64,000 nt of DNA from Saccharum officinarum (lineage: Eukaryota; Streptophyta; Magnoliopsida; Poales; Poaceae), in assembly GCA_020631735.1 (NCBI GenBank), contig CM036199.1:15778834-15842833 (forward strand). Reading direction: 5' to 3'. Every line of letters starts with the position of its first letter. Within the stretch, counting starts at the first letter, position 1. The translations under genes were made by a program, and so were the position numbers. The notes beneath the pieces are model-generated. The model did not search any database and was not told the DNA's origin. It saw nothing but the letters and a program-made list of their open reading frames with translations. This document shows positions 47,668-58,032 of this stretch, one piece after another.

Positions 47668-48498
47668 CGTGAAATGATCCAGCAACGGACGGATACGATC
47701 CTCGGGCTCCATGGGCTGCAGACATCTGACCTAACACCGAGATTTGCCAGTTCACGCACGCTCACGGACTGTAGTCACTGTACGTATTGTATTGTATACA
47801 CACACGCAGACGCAGTAGGGCCGTGCGAGTGCGACTGTGGGAGCAATCAACGGGCGTACTAGTGTGTGCTTGCTGGTTGCTGCTTGGCTTGGCGGATAGG
47901 TAGGCTCTTCTTCGTCGTGCTCCTCTCGCGCTCAGGCTCATCAGCCGTCTCGCTTCAGTTCGGTCCCCTGGACGCCAGGCTACGGAGGAGCGGCCGGACA
48001 GGGCCGCGTGCGTGTACTACGGCGACACGGAAGCGGCGGCGCCACCGCACGGCCGGGTGACAGGATGCATCGCCGCAGGTAAGAGCCCACCAGTGAATTG
48101 GCATGTGCCAAGCACGCTCTTCCTGATTTATGGATGTTACTATATAGTACCGTTCAAAAGCTAGAGCTCATGTATGTTCTGCCATCTATCGTCTGCTTGC
48201 AGCGCACGGCCGGGGACTAGCTACAGCTAGCCAGCCGCCGAGGAGCAGGGCGCCGTGCCATCCAGTTTGAACGAACGTCCCCATTCATGACGAATCGCTG
48301 CGGACAGGGCTGTTCGCCGATGGAGCGTGCAAGGGTAGAGCGACGAGCGGTGAGTAACAACGTGCCCACTCCTCCTTGTCCCTGGTCGATCCATAATCCA
48401 TTCGACGCGATTCTTCAGTCGTCCCATTTGGTGTGTGTGGATAATTGTACACAATCCGTACAAGCTACCAAATAGCATTGCTCAGTGCTCACTAGGTA
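47668..48498. other. Spacer without recognisable gene
   Basis: Several short open frames occur on both strands but none shows a family motif. Nothing further is supported. Confidence 0.4.
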
Positions 48499-48734
48499 CT
48501 CCCTTTATGGCCCCTAAAAGGAATGTCTTGCTCACTGCTTTACGACGATCTCAATTATGACCAATTACATATAAGATAAATATTTTAATGTTTATGATGC
48601 ATAGTAAATATTATTATTAGATAGATAATGGGATAGTACAAATGTTAATACTATTTTTTTATAAACATAGTCAAACTGAGGAAAATTCGACTTGTCCAGA
48701 TCAAAGATAATACTGTTTTTTTAATCGGAGGGAG
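48499..48734. mobile_element. Stowaway-like MITE
   Basis: Left end CTCCCTTTATGGCCCC after TA; right end AATCGGAGGGAG. Interior TTATGACCAATTACATATAA and AAACATAGTCAAACTGAGG are of the family type. The right flank is AA instead of TA. Confidence 0.65.
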
Positions 48735-49379
48735 AACGTTACATCGCTCGAGCCAAGTGCGGTAGCTTCACGGTGATGGAACTCGAGTGCCTTAGCGTGT
48801 ACCAGATGGTCGGCTCGGCAGGCTCTGGCAATGGAGACCCGTTGTTCTATTTAGGCGTCGGTCGTCTTCGTGGTGAAGCTGGGTGCGGGCACTGCTCAGT
48901 GCCCACATTGCCGGCCGTTCCTCCCTCCGGTCCCTCCCTGCATAGCGCCCACCCTCCACGGCTCCTTGAGTTCGCGCCAGTGCGAACTTTGCCAATTTCG
49001 ATGTCGCTGTAGATGTTGACGCCTCATCAACTATACAATTCTCTATTTTGTATACTTGCACCTTTGGTTGCTTCAGTTCGAGTTGATACAAAACGAGTTG
49101 GCAGCAAATGGTAGTGGCGTAGTGCGCATTGGAGAGGGTTCAGGAATCAGGATGAGTGAGCAGATAAGAGACCTGTTGTCAGCCAATGGAGTGTCGAGAA
49201 AGAAGATTGCCCGGGGCCACGGTGTCTTATTATTGATTATAAGCCCAACGTCCTCGGTTCTATCCTGTTGTACAGCGAAACGACTGACCACGAGTTAATT
49301 TGCTACTGGAACACGCGGGTTTCCTTTCCTTATTAAAAAATGCTAGACTATTCCATCTGTCTTGATATATAATGAAATA
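48735..49379. other. Spacer; possible old coding remnant
   Basis: The open frame ending near 49298 includes GSGIRMSEQIRDLLSANGVS, which reads like protein but matches no family I can name. There is no start with context and no neighbours that clarify it. Confidence 0.2.
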
Positions 49380-49637
49380 CTCCTCCGTCCCAAATTATAA
49401 GTCATTCCAACTTTCCTAAAAATCAAAATATTTTAAGTTTAACTAAATTTGTATAATCAAATAACAACATTTATGATACCAACTAAGTATCATAAGATTC
49501 TTCATTAATTATATTTTTATAGCATACCTATTTGATGTCATAAAAATCTTTGTAATTTTCTCTATAATTTTGGTCAAACTTGAAATGCTTTAACTATCAA
49601 GAAGGTTGGAATGACTTATAATTTGGAATAGAGGGAG
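49380..49637. mobile_element. Stowaway MITE (Tc1/mariner type)
   Basis: 258 bp with TA on both sides (49378-49379 and 49638-49639). Terminal repeats CTCCTCCGTCCCAAATTATA and ACTTATAATTTGGAATAGAG are inverted. The AT-rich core has no ORF. Confidence 0.9.
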
Positions 49638-49802
49638 TATAATGTATATGTATTGTCATCCGTGTGATTAAAGGGAATTACATGATAAATATCAAGTAAC
49701 CATATATTATCTATCGAATTTGTGCGTCTATTTATGTGTCCTTTTGCTTCTCAAATTCCTTATATTTAGGTGTAGCTTTTGAATGCTTCTGTCCGCTGTA
49801 TT

Positions 49803-50439
49803 CACTACTACAAAATTGATTTTAAGAGATAGACCCATTTTATAACGGAGGTGGTCACAAAGTTTATCTGTCTCCTAAAATGTGACGATTTTCAGAGGTG
49901 GTCATTTTATCTGCCTCTAAAAAATAGAAGCTATTCTTAGAGATGGACCTCTTAAGATGTCAATCTCTATTAATTGGGCCAAATCCATTAGGCCCAGTCT
50001 AACCCACTTAGCAAACCCTAGCTATAAAACATCCAGTTACCAGTCCATTCACTCCATCCCTTCCTCTCTCTCTCTCCGGCAGCAGTGTGGCTCCACCAGA
50101 GCCGGCGCTCACACTCGTGCGGATCTAGTGTGGAACACCTTTGGCGCATGTGGATCTAGAGAGGAGCGGTGGCAGCGCGCGGATCCGGCGATCGAGGAGG
50201 AGCGGTGACGGTGCCTGGTTCTGGCGAGTGGCGGCATGTCGATTGGCTCGACAGACCTCGTGGATGGGCTCAGTGGGCTTGTCAACGTGCTTTTTCTTTT
50301 TTTTAATCTATTTCCAGAGGCGGGCACTTGACCGCCTCCGAAAATATCGATTAACGCATACGTTGTTTTGGAGGTGGACTCCCTATCCGCCTCCGAAAAT
50401 TGGATTTGACTCTCTGCGAAAATATGTTAAGTAGTAGTG
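49803..50439. mobile_element. Non-autonomous CACTA (En/Spm) element
   Basis: 637 bp, with CACTACTAC at the left end and GTAGTAGTG at the right end and the 3-bp duplication ATT (49800-49802 and 50440-50442). Subterminal regions carry repeats such as GGAGGTGG and CCGCCTCCGAAAAT. The core (about 49970-50280) contains GC-rich DNA without a transposase. Confidence 0.9.
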
Positions 50440-50442
50440 ATT

Positions 50443-50545
50443 ACCAGATCCTCTACGTTGTTTTGGAGGTGGACTCCTTGTCCGCCTCCGAAAATTGGAT
50501 TTGACTGTCTGCCCCCCCCCCCCCCCACACACACACACAGACACA
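50443..50545. repeat. Extra copy of the CACTA subterminal segment plus C/CA microsatellite
   Basis: 50456-50511 repeats 50361-50416 almost exactly (ACGTTGTTTTGGAGGTGGAC ... CCGAAAATTGGATTTGACT) but lies outside the CACTA terminus. It is followed by a run of 15 C and a CA repeat (50512-50540). Confidence 0.85.
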
Positions 50546-50812
50546 GTCCAACTTGCCAATCTAAAGAAAAGACATGAATTTCTCATATTAACCAACCATA
50601 ATCAACCACCGTAATTCAGGGACCAAAGGCTCTAAATATTATAATGCATAATCCTAATTATAGTAATCTTATACATAATTTAGACTATAATAATCCAGTT
50701 GTGATCCAAACAACAGGCCCTTATGGATGAGTGATAGATAGTTTAATCATGTTGATGGATGGTACAAAATTTAGTTGTGGAATAGGCAAAAAATATCTAA
50801 CGGCTTGGTTCT

Positions 50813-50940
50813 ATAAACACATGAGTCCTTCCCAATACATGTGGATTGGAGTGAAAAAGTAAACTAATTTTGACTTCAATTCCTCTCATTCTCTCACCAT
50901 GCTTATATTGAAAGGGACTATCATGTTTTCAAACAAGGTC
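50813..50940. mobile_element. MITE related to 44010-44147
   Basis: Ends GGTTCTATAAACACATGAGT and CATGTTTTCAAACAAGGTC are imperfect inverted repeats, and ACATGTGGATTGGAGTG is shared with the 44010 family. Boundaries are approximate. Confidence 0.5.
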
Positions 50941-51423
50941 TAAGTGGCTCTAGATGATGAACACTTCGTGAATTTGACAGGGCAAGCTAGCGTGCGGTGC
51001 CATGATATTCCAGGCTCTGTGTAGCTTCCTGCCATTTCTGGATGCCATCAGTGATTCGGTGACCGATCTTCACAGCTCCATTGCCTTTGAGGGCCCAAGT
51101 TACAGTGGGCAGTACATCAGTGGCATCAACAACGATACCGATGAAGCTAAATCCATCCGCGTCATCGAGGACGACAGCGACTACGCTCTCGGCTGGCAGC
51201 TCTGGACGCTAGATTTGCTCGACACGAGCCACGTCCACGTCGACTTGGTGTTCCCGTGCGCGTGCCATACACACACTGCAAGTGTTGTTGGCAGCAGACC
51301 CAGCTCTCGACGATCGTCGCACACGAAAGCCATCTTGAGGAGCAGGAGCAGCCGTGGCAGTGGCAGCTCGCTGCAGAGGCTGGTGGCGACGCACGAGGAG
51401 TACCTGACGTACGCCGTGGTGGT

Positions 51424-51985
51424 GGGTCGGCCATCATGTTGACCGGCTGCGGGCGCAGCAGCTGGGCCGCGCAGATGGGCGACGCCGTGCTGGTGGTGGT
51501 GACCACCTGCGGCGTCCTCGGGTCCGCCCTCGCGGCCAGGCAGCTCGGCCGGGAGGCCATGTGCGCCATCAGCGGCGTCCTCATCGTCTTCTGCCAGGTA
51601 CATACGACAGTTAGTTGTGGCATCGCCACATGGACATGGCATTGGTGGCCAGCACGTGACGCGACGACTGTTTCTGGCACAGGTGGCGGTTCCGGCGATC
51701 ATGGCGGCGCACGCGGGGCTGAGCCTGAGCGGCGGCGCGCGGATGACGGGCGGGCACGCGGCGGAGCTGTTCGCGCTGGCGTGCGCCGTGTCGGGCGGGT
51801 TCGGCTGGGCGTGGGGCGCGCTGTTCTGGGCGGTGCCGGGCGAGGGCATCCGGTCCGTGGGGCAGGCGGCCGGCGCGGCGATGGGATTCGGGCTCGGCTT
51901 TGCGCAGATGCAGTGCTTCCTGCTCACGCTGCGCCAGCTCAAGCACGCCGCCTTCGCGTACTACGCCGTCTGGATCTGGTCCTGA
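51424..51985 (+). pseudogene. STP/MST-like sugar transporter fragment (decayed paralogue)
   Basis: Two exons resemble the second half of a plant hexose/H+ symporter. The first (to 51597) contains AVLVVVTTCGVLGSALAARQ and ends ...LIVFCQ. A GT-AG intron of 85 bp (51598-51682, phase 0) follows, at a common STP intron position. The second gives VAVPAIMAAHAGL, GFGWAWGALFWAVPGEG, IRSVGQAAGAAMGFGLGF and LKHAAFAYYAVWIW, then a stop at 51983-51985. Compared with the family, the IFP.E residues before IRS are lost, and the last helix and PETKG motif are missing. No N-terminal half is found; the open frames at 51002-51423 have no transporter motifs. It is a truncated paralogue of the gene at 1938-10155, in opposite orientation. 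Confidence 0.78.
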
Positions 51986-53852
51986 CTGCTGACCCGTGAC
52001 CCGCACGCCGCCGGCCGCGCGCGGCGAGCCCACGGCGGCGATGATGCCAGATGCGCGCGTGCGGTGCGGTGCATGCACTGATCCGATGCGTTGGCAGGCA
52101 CGCACGCAGCATCGTCAGGGAATAGTGGGCACCGTTTTGGGAACTTTGAGGAGGCGTCCGGCCTGCCTGCACGATGGCAAATGGCATCGTATGATCGTAT
52201 CTGCACGCACGCTGCAGCTGGTGATAGTACTAATCGATGGCGACCCGAGTGTGGCGGCACCAAGCTGCTGCTGCACTGGTAGTACGTATTCGCTGCACTA
52301 GCCCAGTCGCCCGGCAGCTTCAGCTGATGAAGCGACGACACGCACATCCATTCTCGCTGTGTGCATGATCGAGCCAATGGACTTGGCATGCATGCGTCAC
52401 TACGGTAGCCTGTGTATAATGGCGTACAGGATAGAGACGCCGTCGTATCCTTTTTCAGCGTGGTGCGTGCACCGTACATGCATGCATGATATGGTCCTTA
52501 CTCCGTCAAAGATGTAAAGTTGTGGATTACTGGAGTGATCAGGGATTGATATCTTTTCAAGAAACAGGGACTGCATACTATTATATTTGGCACATATACA
52601 CACAGTCACACAGAGGAGGAATTACTACATAGGAGTACACGCACTAGTGATAAAAGCAGACTCAATTTGTGTCGGAGTCACAGAGGACATAAATCTGGAT
52701 GGTCAGATGTTCTAGTCTTCCAGATACTACACACCAATGCAATCCTTCAAATTTTGGGTAGCTTTATCAGACACTAGCGTCAATTGGTTCCCTGGAGGAC
52801 GCTCTTGCAAAGCTGCTTTGACGCGGTCCAACAACTTTGGTGGCCGAATTAATACCCAGGCCCAGCACAATATATATATACACAGTCCTACTTATTATAT
52901 ACTAAATACCAATATGCGATTACCAGATAAGCATGTGGTGTGGTAGTACTACTAGCGTAGTGCACAGATTCTGCGTTACCAAAAGCTCTCCGCTGCTCCA
53001 GTGCGGCTTGTCACTCACGCCACTTTGGAGATCGGCCCCGGCATCTAATTGGTCGACGAAGCGGCCCGGAGTTTCCGTGCCCAGATCACCCAGCGGTGCT
53101 CCGCCGCCGCTCGATGGATCAGCTACGTGCTCCAGCCGGGGCGAGGCCAAGTGCAGCGCACGGCCGGCACTGCCCGGGCGACACAAAGTGCCCCCGATCG
53201 AGGGGGACGTGAACACATCATGGCTTCACGTACGCTTTGGTTGACCGCGAGCGAGCTGCGAGCGCGAGGTGGTGATGGTGATCCCGGGGCCGCGCGCGGG
53301 TGGGGGAAGGGGATGGATCGGAAGAGATTTGCGGGCTCTTTTCGCCGGCGCTGGGCTTTCAACGACGGCATCATGGCGCGGCCCGGCGGTCGGCCAATCC
53401 ACGTGGTGAGACGATGGGTCGATGAGGCACACCATTCGGCGGTAGTCCGGTGGTTTTTACCTGCACCACGAGCGCTTGGCTTTTTGAGAGCCGCGGCATG
53501 TGAGCGGCGCCGCAAGTGCCGTGCATGGATGCGTGCGCACTCCCTACGCTCCACCAGCCAAGTCACGGTCCGCTGGTCTCGCTCGCTCTCGCGGTCTCAC
53601 CCACCGGCCGCAGCAGCCGCACAAGATTTACTGGCCATCGATGCACCTTTTGTTAGTGTCTGGCTGTCTGTCCACAAATCTGTCATATTTTTTTATACGA
53701 CTCAGTAGATAGCTGTAGCACAAATTCTAAAGCATAATCAAATATATAGGAATTTAACAAATTTAATATAAAAGAATTTATCATCAGCTAAATAGTAAAA
53801 ATCTTTTTCTTTTACAGTACCAAGAAAGGAATGATATTATTGTGCGGGAAGT
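51986..53852. other. Intergenic DNA, moderately GC-rich
   Basis: Open frames on both strands (the longest at 53049-53708) have biased composition without domains. No tRNA, MITE or gene can be supported. Confidence 0.4.
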
Positions 53853-53855
53853 TAA

Positions 53856-54081
53856 GGGTGTGTTTAGTTCGCGAAAATTTTTGGCTTTGGCTGCTGTAGC
53901 ACTTTTCGTTTGTATTTGTCAATTAGTGTCCGATCATGGACTAATTAGGCTCAAAGTTTGTCTCGTGGTTTTTTCTACCAAACTGTGTAATTAGTTTTTT
54001 TCGTCTACATTTAATGCTCCATTTGTCCAAACATTCGATGTGACGAGGAATCTTAAAAATTTTTGAGAACTAAACATGACC
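53856..54081. mobile_element. Tourist-like MITE
   Basis: 226 bp with TAA on both sides (53853-53855 and 54082-54084). Ends GGGTGTGTTTAGTTCGC and GAACTAAACATGACC are inverted. It belongs to the family at 13139. Confidence 0.8.
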
Positions 54082-54084
54082 TAA

Positions 54085-55310
54085 CCTGCAAGATGGTAGG
54101 TTTGTGGGTAGGGTGCTGCAGATTAATTATTGATGGTGAAGGAAAGCGGGGAGGGGGATTGGAGCCAGGTGCATGGCATAGTTATTGTAACGGGACTCAT
54201 GAGAGGAGCATATTCAACGGGTACTCTAACCAGGGTGTCTACTCTAATTTTTGTGTCAAAAAAAACTTAATCCAGCATAGTTTCAACCCAAATATGCAGG
54301 CTTTCAAACGTTTCCTAGCTCTATCTCAGGGGGTGCGTAGGGAGTCCTCTAATTCTTCCTAGACAAATTTCCCCGCACCAACACCTCCCACCTGTCTTTT
54401 TCGCCCCAACTTTTGCCTCGTGCCATCACCTTACTCCCTCCCACCACGCCACCCCCGAGTCCGAGCCTGCCCTTCCCACCTATAGATGGCCAAATGGGTC
54501 ACCTAACCTGGCACGGCACAAGCTCGAAAAATCATGGCTCGATCCTCTCAGGCCAGGCATGGCACGGCCGTGCCGAAGTCATCCATGACCCGTTTGAGAT
54601 TTCCATGAATGGATGCCTATAGCAGCCGCAAGGCCTCACCAAAAATTGGATCCGTCCTCGATGAGAAGAGATCCACAAGGAAATTAATGAGGAGGGTTGA
54701 GATTAATTAATGGGCGATGACTTGTCTGAGGCCAGTCTCAGCGAGAGTTTCATTCAGGTTTCATCCGCATTTAATAAGTTGTTATGTAGACATTTTTTAT
54801 GATGTGAAACCATATTTAAAAAGAAAGAGAAGAAAATAGTTTTATGGAAGTGAAACTCTCCTGACACAGTTACCAACTCGCAGTAAGTCATAAAATTAAA
54901 TGTCCATTAAACTATAGAATGAAAATTTTCATTGTGATTAATTGTTTTATTTAAGTTTCATTATATTTTATTTAATGCGGTATCGTTAGAAACAACGCTT
55001 TGAAACTCCACGTGGAGACTGACCGCTGAAAGACGGATGAGATCGGTAGCGCGAGGACGATGACATAGGATGAATAATGAGATCGTGAATGAAGGAGCAA
55101 AAAGGAGGCGACTGCTCGTGCGAGTTGAAAACATTTACGCATGATGGTGCGTACCGAAAAACGGACGACCCCACGTACACCACGCATGTCGCAGTCCCAC
55201 TTGCCTAACCCAAAACATAGCGTGCGCGATGTGATGAGCGCCGCGTTCGTACGTTTGACTTGCGGTAGATATGCGTAGAACGCGACAGCCATGAGCCATG
55301 CATGGCCTCG
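54085..55310. other. Spacer with a hAT-end-like remnant
   Basis: At about 54485-54600 there is CCAAATGGGTCACC...CTGGCACGGCAC...GGCACGGCCGTGCC...GACCCGTTTGAG, similar in style to the GGCACGG ends of the hAT element at 45425. No gene is visible in the remainder. Confidence 0.4.
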
Positions 55311-55313
55311 TTT

Positions 55314-55568
55314 AGTTCACAGAATAGAGGAGAAAAACACTGTATCAGAATTCCTGTAGCATTTCGTTTGTATTTGATAAAAATTATCTAAATTTTGACT
55401 AACTAGGCTTAAAATGTTCGTCTCGCAAAGTACAACAAAACTGTGCAATTAATTTTTGATTTCATCAACATTTAGTACTCCATGCATTTACCAACATTTT
55501 AATGTGACGGAGAATCTTCTTTTTGCATAGTAAAATTTGGGAAAGAATTAGGGGAACTAAACAAGGCC
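55314..55568. mobile_element. Tourist-like MITE
   Basis: 255 bp with CAT on both sides (55311-55313 and 55569-55571). Ends GGCCTCGTTTAGTTCAC and GGGGAACTAAACAAGGCC are inverted. Confidence 0.75.
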
Positions 55569-55969
55569 CATGTTTCCAATATATGCATGGAGCACTGTTC
55601 GCATCAAGCACTACCGGTCGTCCAGTCTACCGCAATCTACTCTGGCTAAGTGTTCCTCCGATGAATCTCGTTCCTCCGATCCTGACGCGTCCACTGTTGC
55701 CACAGAATTACTCGATCCCTTCGACGACTGAACTAGACTCCGATCCATGCAATTGCAAGTTAATATATTGTCGTTCTGGAGTAGAAATTCAGATGTTTGA
55801 TAAAAGACCCTATTTAATTTGACAGGGTTTTTTTAGGACCTCTTCACCGATTTAATTGGAAGCCCTACTTAACAAGCATACACAGAAGCGACTAAAGTCA
55901 AAACCAAGCTAAAAGCGATCAAGCTAAAGTCGCTTTGGGGCAAAAGCCGAAGCCACCAAAGTATAGCTT

Positions 55970-57165
55970 TTCCTGAACGAAGATGGCATGTGGCAGGGAC
56001 TTTTGAGGGATAAATATATCAAAGATAAGATTCTAGGGAGCTATAGCAAAAAAAAAACAAACAGGCTCTCATTTTTGGAAAAGCTTGATGAATATCAAAG
56101 ATACCTTAATGGGATTTGGTTCGTTCAAGGTGAAAGACGGGTCGCAAACTAGGTTCTGGGTAGACACTTGGTTGGAAAATAAACCGCTTAAAAATAAATT
56201 TCCTGCATTGTTCAATATTGTAAGAAGAAAATAAGATTCAGTGGCACAGGTCCTTAGCTCCTCCCCACTAAATATCTCTTTTCGTCGAAATTTAGTGGGT
56301 GCGAACCTAAGCGATTGGCACAGAATTGTGACTTCTTTACATGATGTGAACTTACAGGAAGAAAGAGATGTGTTTGTTTGGGCGCTACATGCATCTAGAA
56401 GCTTTTCGGTCAAATCCATGTATGCTGCGTTGATTAACAATGGGGTAAGGGTGTCACAAGATATATGGCAAATTAAATTTCCCAAAAATAAAAGTTTTTT
56501 TGTGGTATTTAAAAAAAGGTGTGATTTTAACCAAGGATAACCTTGCCCGGCGTAACTGGAATGGCGACAGGAGGTGCTGCTTCTGCCATTGTCTAGAAAC
56601 CATTCAACACCTTTTTTGGATTGTCTTTATGCCAAATTCTTGTGGCGCGTTGTACATTTACTTTTCGGTATATCGCCCCCTCGAAGTATAGATGAACTTT
56701 TTAATAGGTGGTCAAAGTTGGCCAGTAAGAAGTATAATGCATTGTTATTAACAGCAGCATCAGCGCTTTGTTAGGCAGTCTGGATAACACGAAACGAGGT
56801 GGTTTTTGACAAATGTAGACCAAAATCTTTTTTGCAGGTTCTTTTCAGGGGAACTCACTGGCTTCGGCAATGGGCAAGATTGCAGCGGCATGATGATCTA
56901 CGGGACCAGCTGACCCTAGCCGGACAACATCTAGAGACGTCGGCCTTGCATTTATTTGGTTCCAATGGATGGTTGTCAACCAGGCGTATTGGTCATGTTT
57001 AGTCAAAACTTTACTCTCGTTTTGTTTATCCTTGTACTTGGCTGTAAACTGGAGTTTTTTACAGCCCGTGTGTTTGCCTACGGGCGGAACTTTGTAATAA
57101 TGGGCCTGATTCTATCAATTGATAGATGAAGCCGGATATGAACTATCATTTATCTAAAAAAAACC
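55970..57165 (+). mobile_element. LINE 3' fragment, L1-type
   Basis: Frames give DGMWQGLLRDKYIKDKIL, then GSFKVKDGSQTRFWVDTWL, then FVWALHASRSFSVKSMYAAL, CCFCHCLETIQHLFW and SIDELFNRWSKLASKK. These are the C-terminal and zinc-domain regions of a plant LINE ORF2. Several frameshifts and stops break it. The 3' end AACTATCATTTATCTAAAAA (57145-57164) looks like the element tail. It has the same orientation as the 44250 fragment but a different sequence. Confidence 0.85.
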
Positions 57166-57255
57166 AAAGTATAGCTTTTCCTAGCTTCTCTGTTTTTGGA
57201 GAAGCCCAAATCTTGTAAAAAAAAGTCATAAATGCTAATATTCAGGGCTCGATCA

Positions 57256-57301
57256 TCTATATTTATATCTATATCTATATCTATATCTACATCTACATCT
57301 A
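57256..57301. repeat. Hexanucleotide microsatellite (TATCTA)n
   Basis: TATCTATATCTATATCTA repeats with later CATCTA variants. Confidence 0.85.
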
Positions 57302-57304
57302 GTA

Positions 57305-57564
57305 TTCCCTCCATACTCAAAAATAAAGTCGTTTAGGACAGCGACACAGTCTTCAAAGTATAACTTTGACTTCTCGTTTTTATAAAAATATTTATTGAAA
57401 AGTGGTATATGTATATTTTTATGAAAGTATTTTTCAAGACAAATCTATTGGTATAGTTTTCACATTTCCAAACTTAACAAATCTAAAGTTATTCATGATT
57501 TATATTCCCAATGTTTGGCCCCAGCCTTATCCAAAATGACTCTATTTTTTCAGTACGGAGGGAG
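57305..57564. mobile_element. Stowaway-like MITE
   Basis: TA on both sides; ends TTCCCTCCATACTCAAAAAT and TTTTTTCAGTACGGAGGGAG are inverted. About 260 bp. Confidence 0.8.
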
Positions 57565-57748
57565 TACGTATTAAAGATGATGGAAGTGATTCTTCCTTCC
57601 ATCATTTTACTTCCAAGTGCCCTCGTGCACCTATCATCACTTCTCTCTCCCACCCATGATCTGAACTAGTGAACTCTCATATGACTCATAACAGTGCACA
57701 TCTAGCCACGATACGGGGTCTGTTTCGACCAAAAGTTGTCTAGATGAC

Positions 57749-57933
57749 CAGGGGCGGATCTAGTACCAAGTTGCCCGGGGCTTGAGGCCCTATTACCACC
57801 GTCGGATGTATGGATCCCCTCCTAAGCCCCCTACCTATAAGTCTGTAGTCACTGAAGCTTAGAAAGATAGGCTAAATGTACAACATGTACGGAAGAGAAG
57901 CCTCTCCTAGCATATGTTTCTAGATCCGCACTG
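57749..57933. mobile_element. MITE with GGCGGATCTAG ends
   Basis: 185 bp flanked by the exact 8-bp duplication TAGATGAC (57741-57748 and 57934-57941). Ends CAGGGGCGGATCTAG and CTAGATCCGCACTG are inverted. It resembles the 11635 element in its terminal GGCGGA motif. Confidence 0.78.
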
Positions 57934-58032
57934 TAGATGACTCGGCAATAAGTTGTATGTCTAAAAAATAAAAATCAAACAAAATATGGAGTTCATATAT
58001 AACTTATTTTGAAAAAAAAAATAGCATTATAT

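Noticed and set aside
51002..51423. N-terminal part of the second sugar transporter.
   Set aside because: The open frames (for example SYSGQYISGINNDTDEAKSI) show no transporter motifs or membrane helices; I could not assign them.
53049..53708. 219-codon open frame.
   Set aside because: Arg/Ala-rich, no motif, competing frames on the other strand; I saw no promoter or homology to support it.
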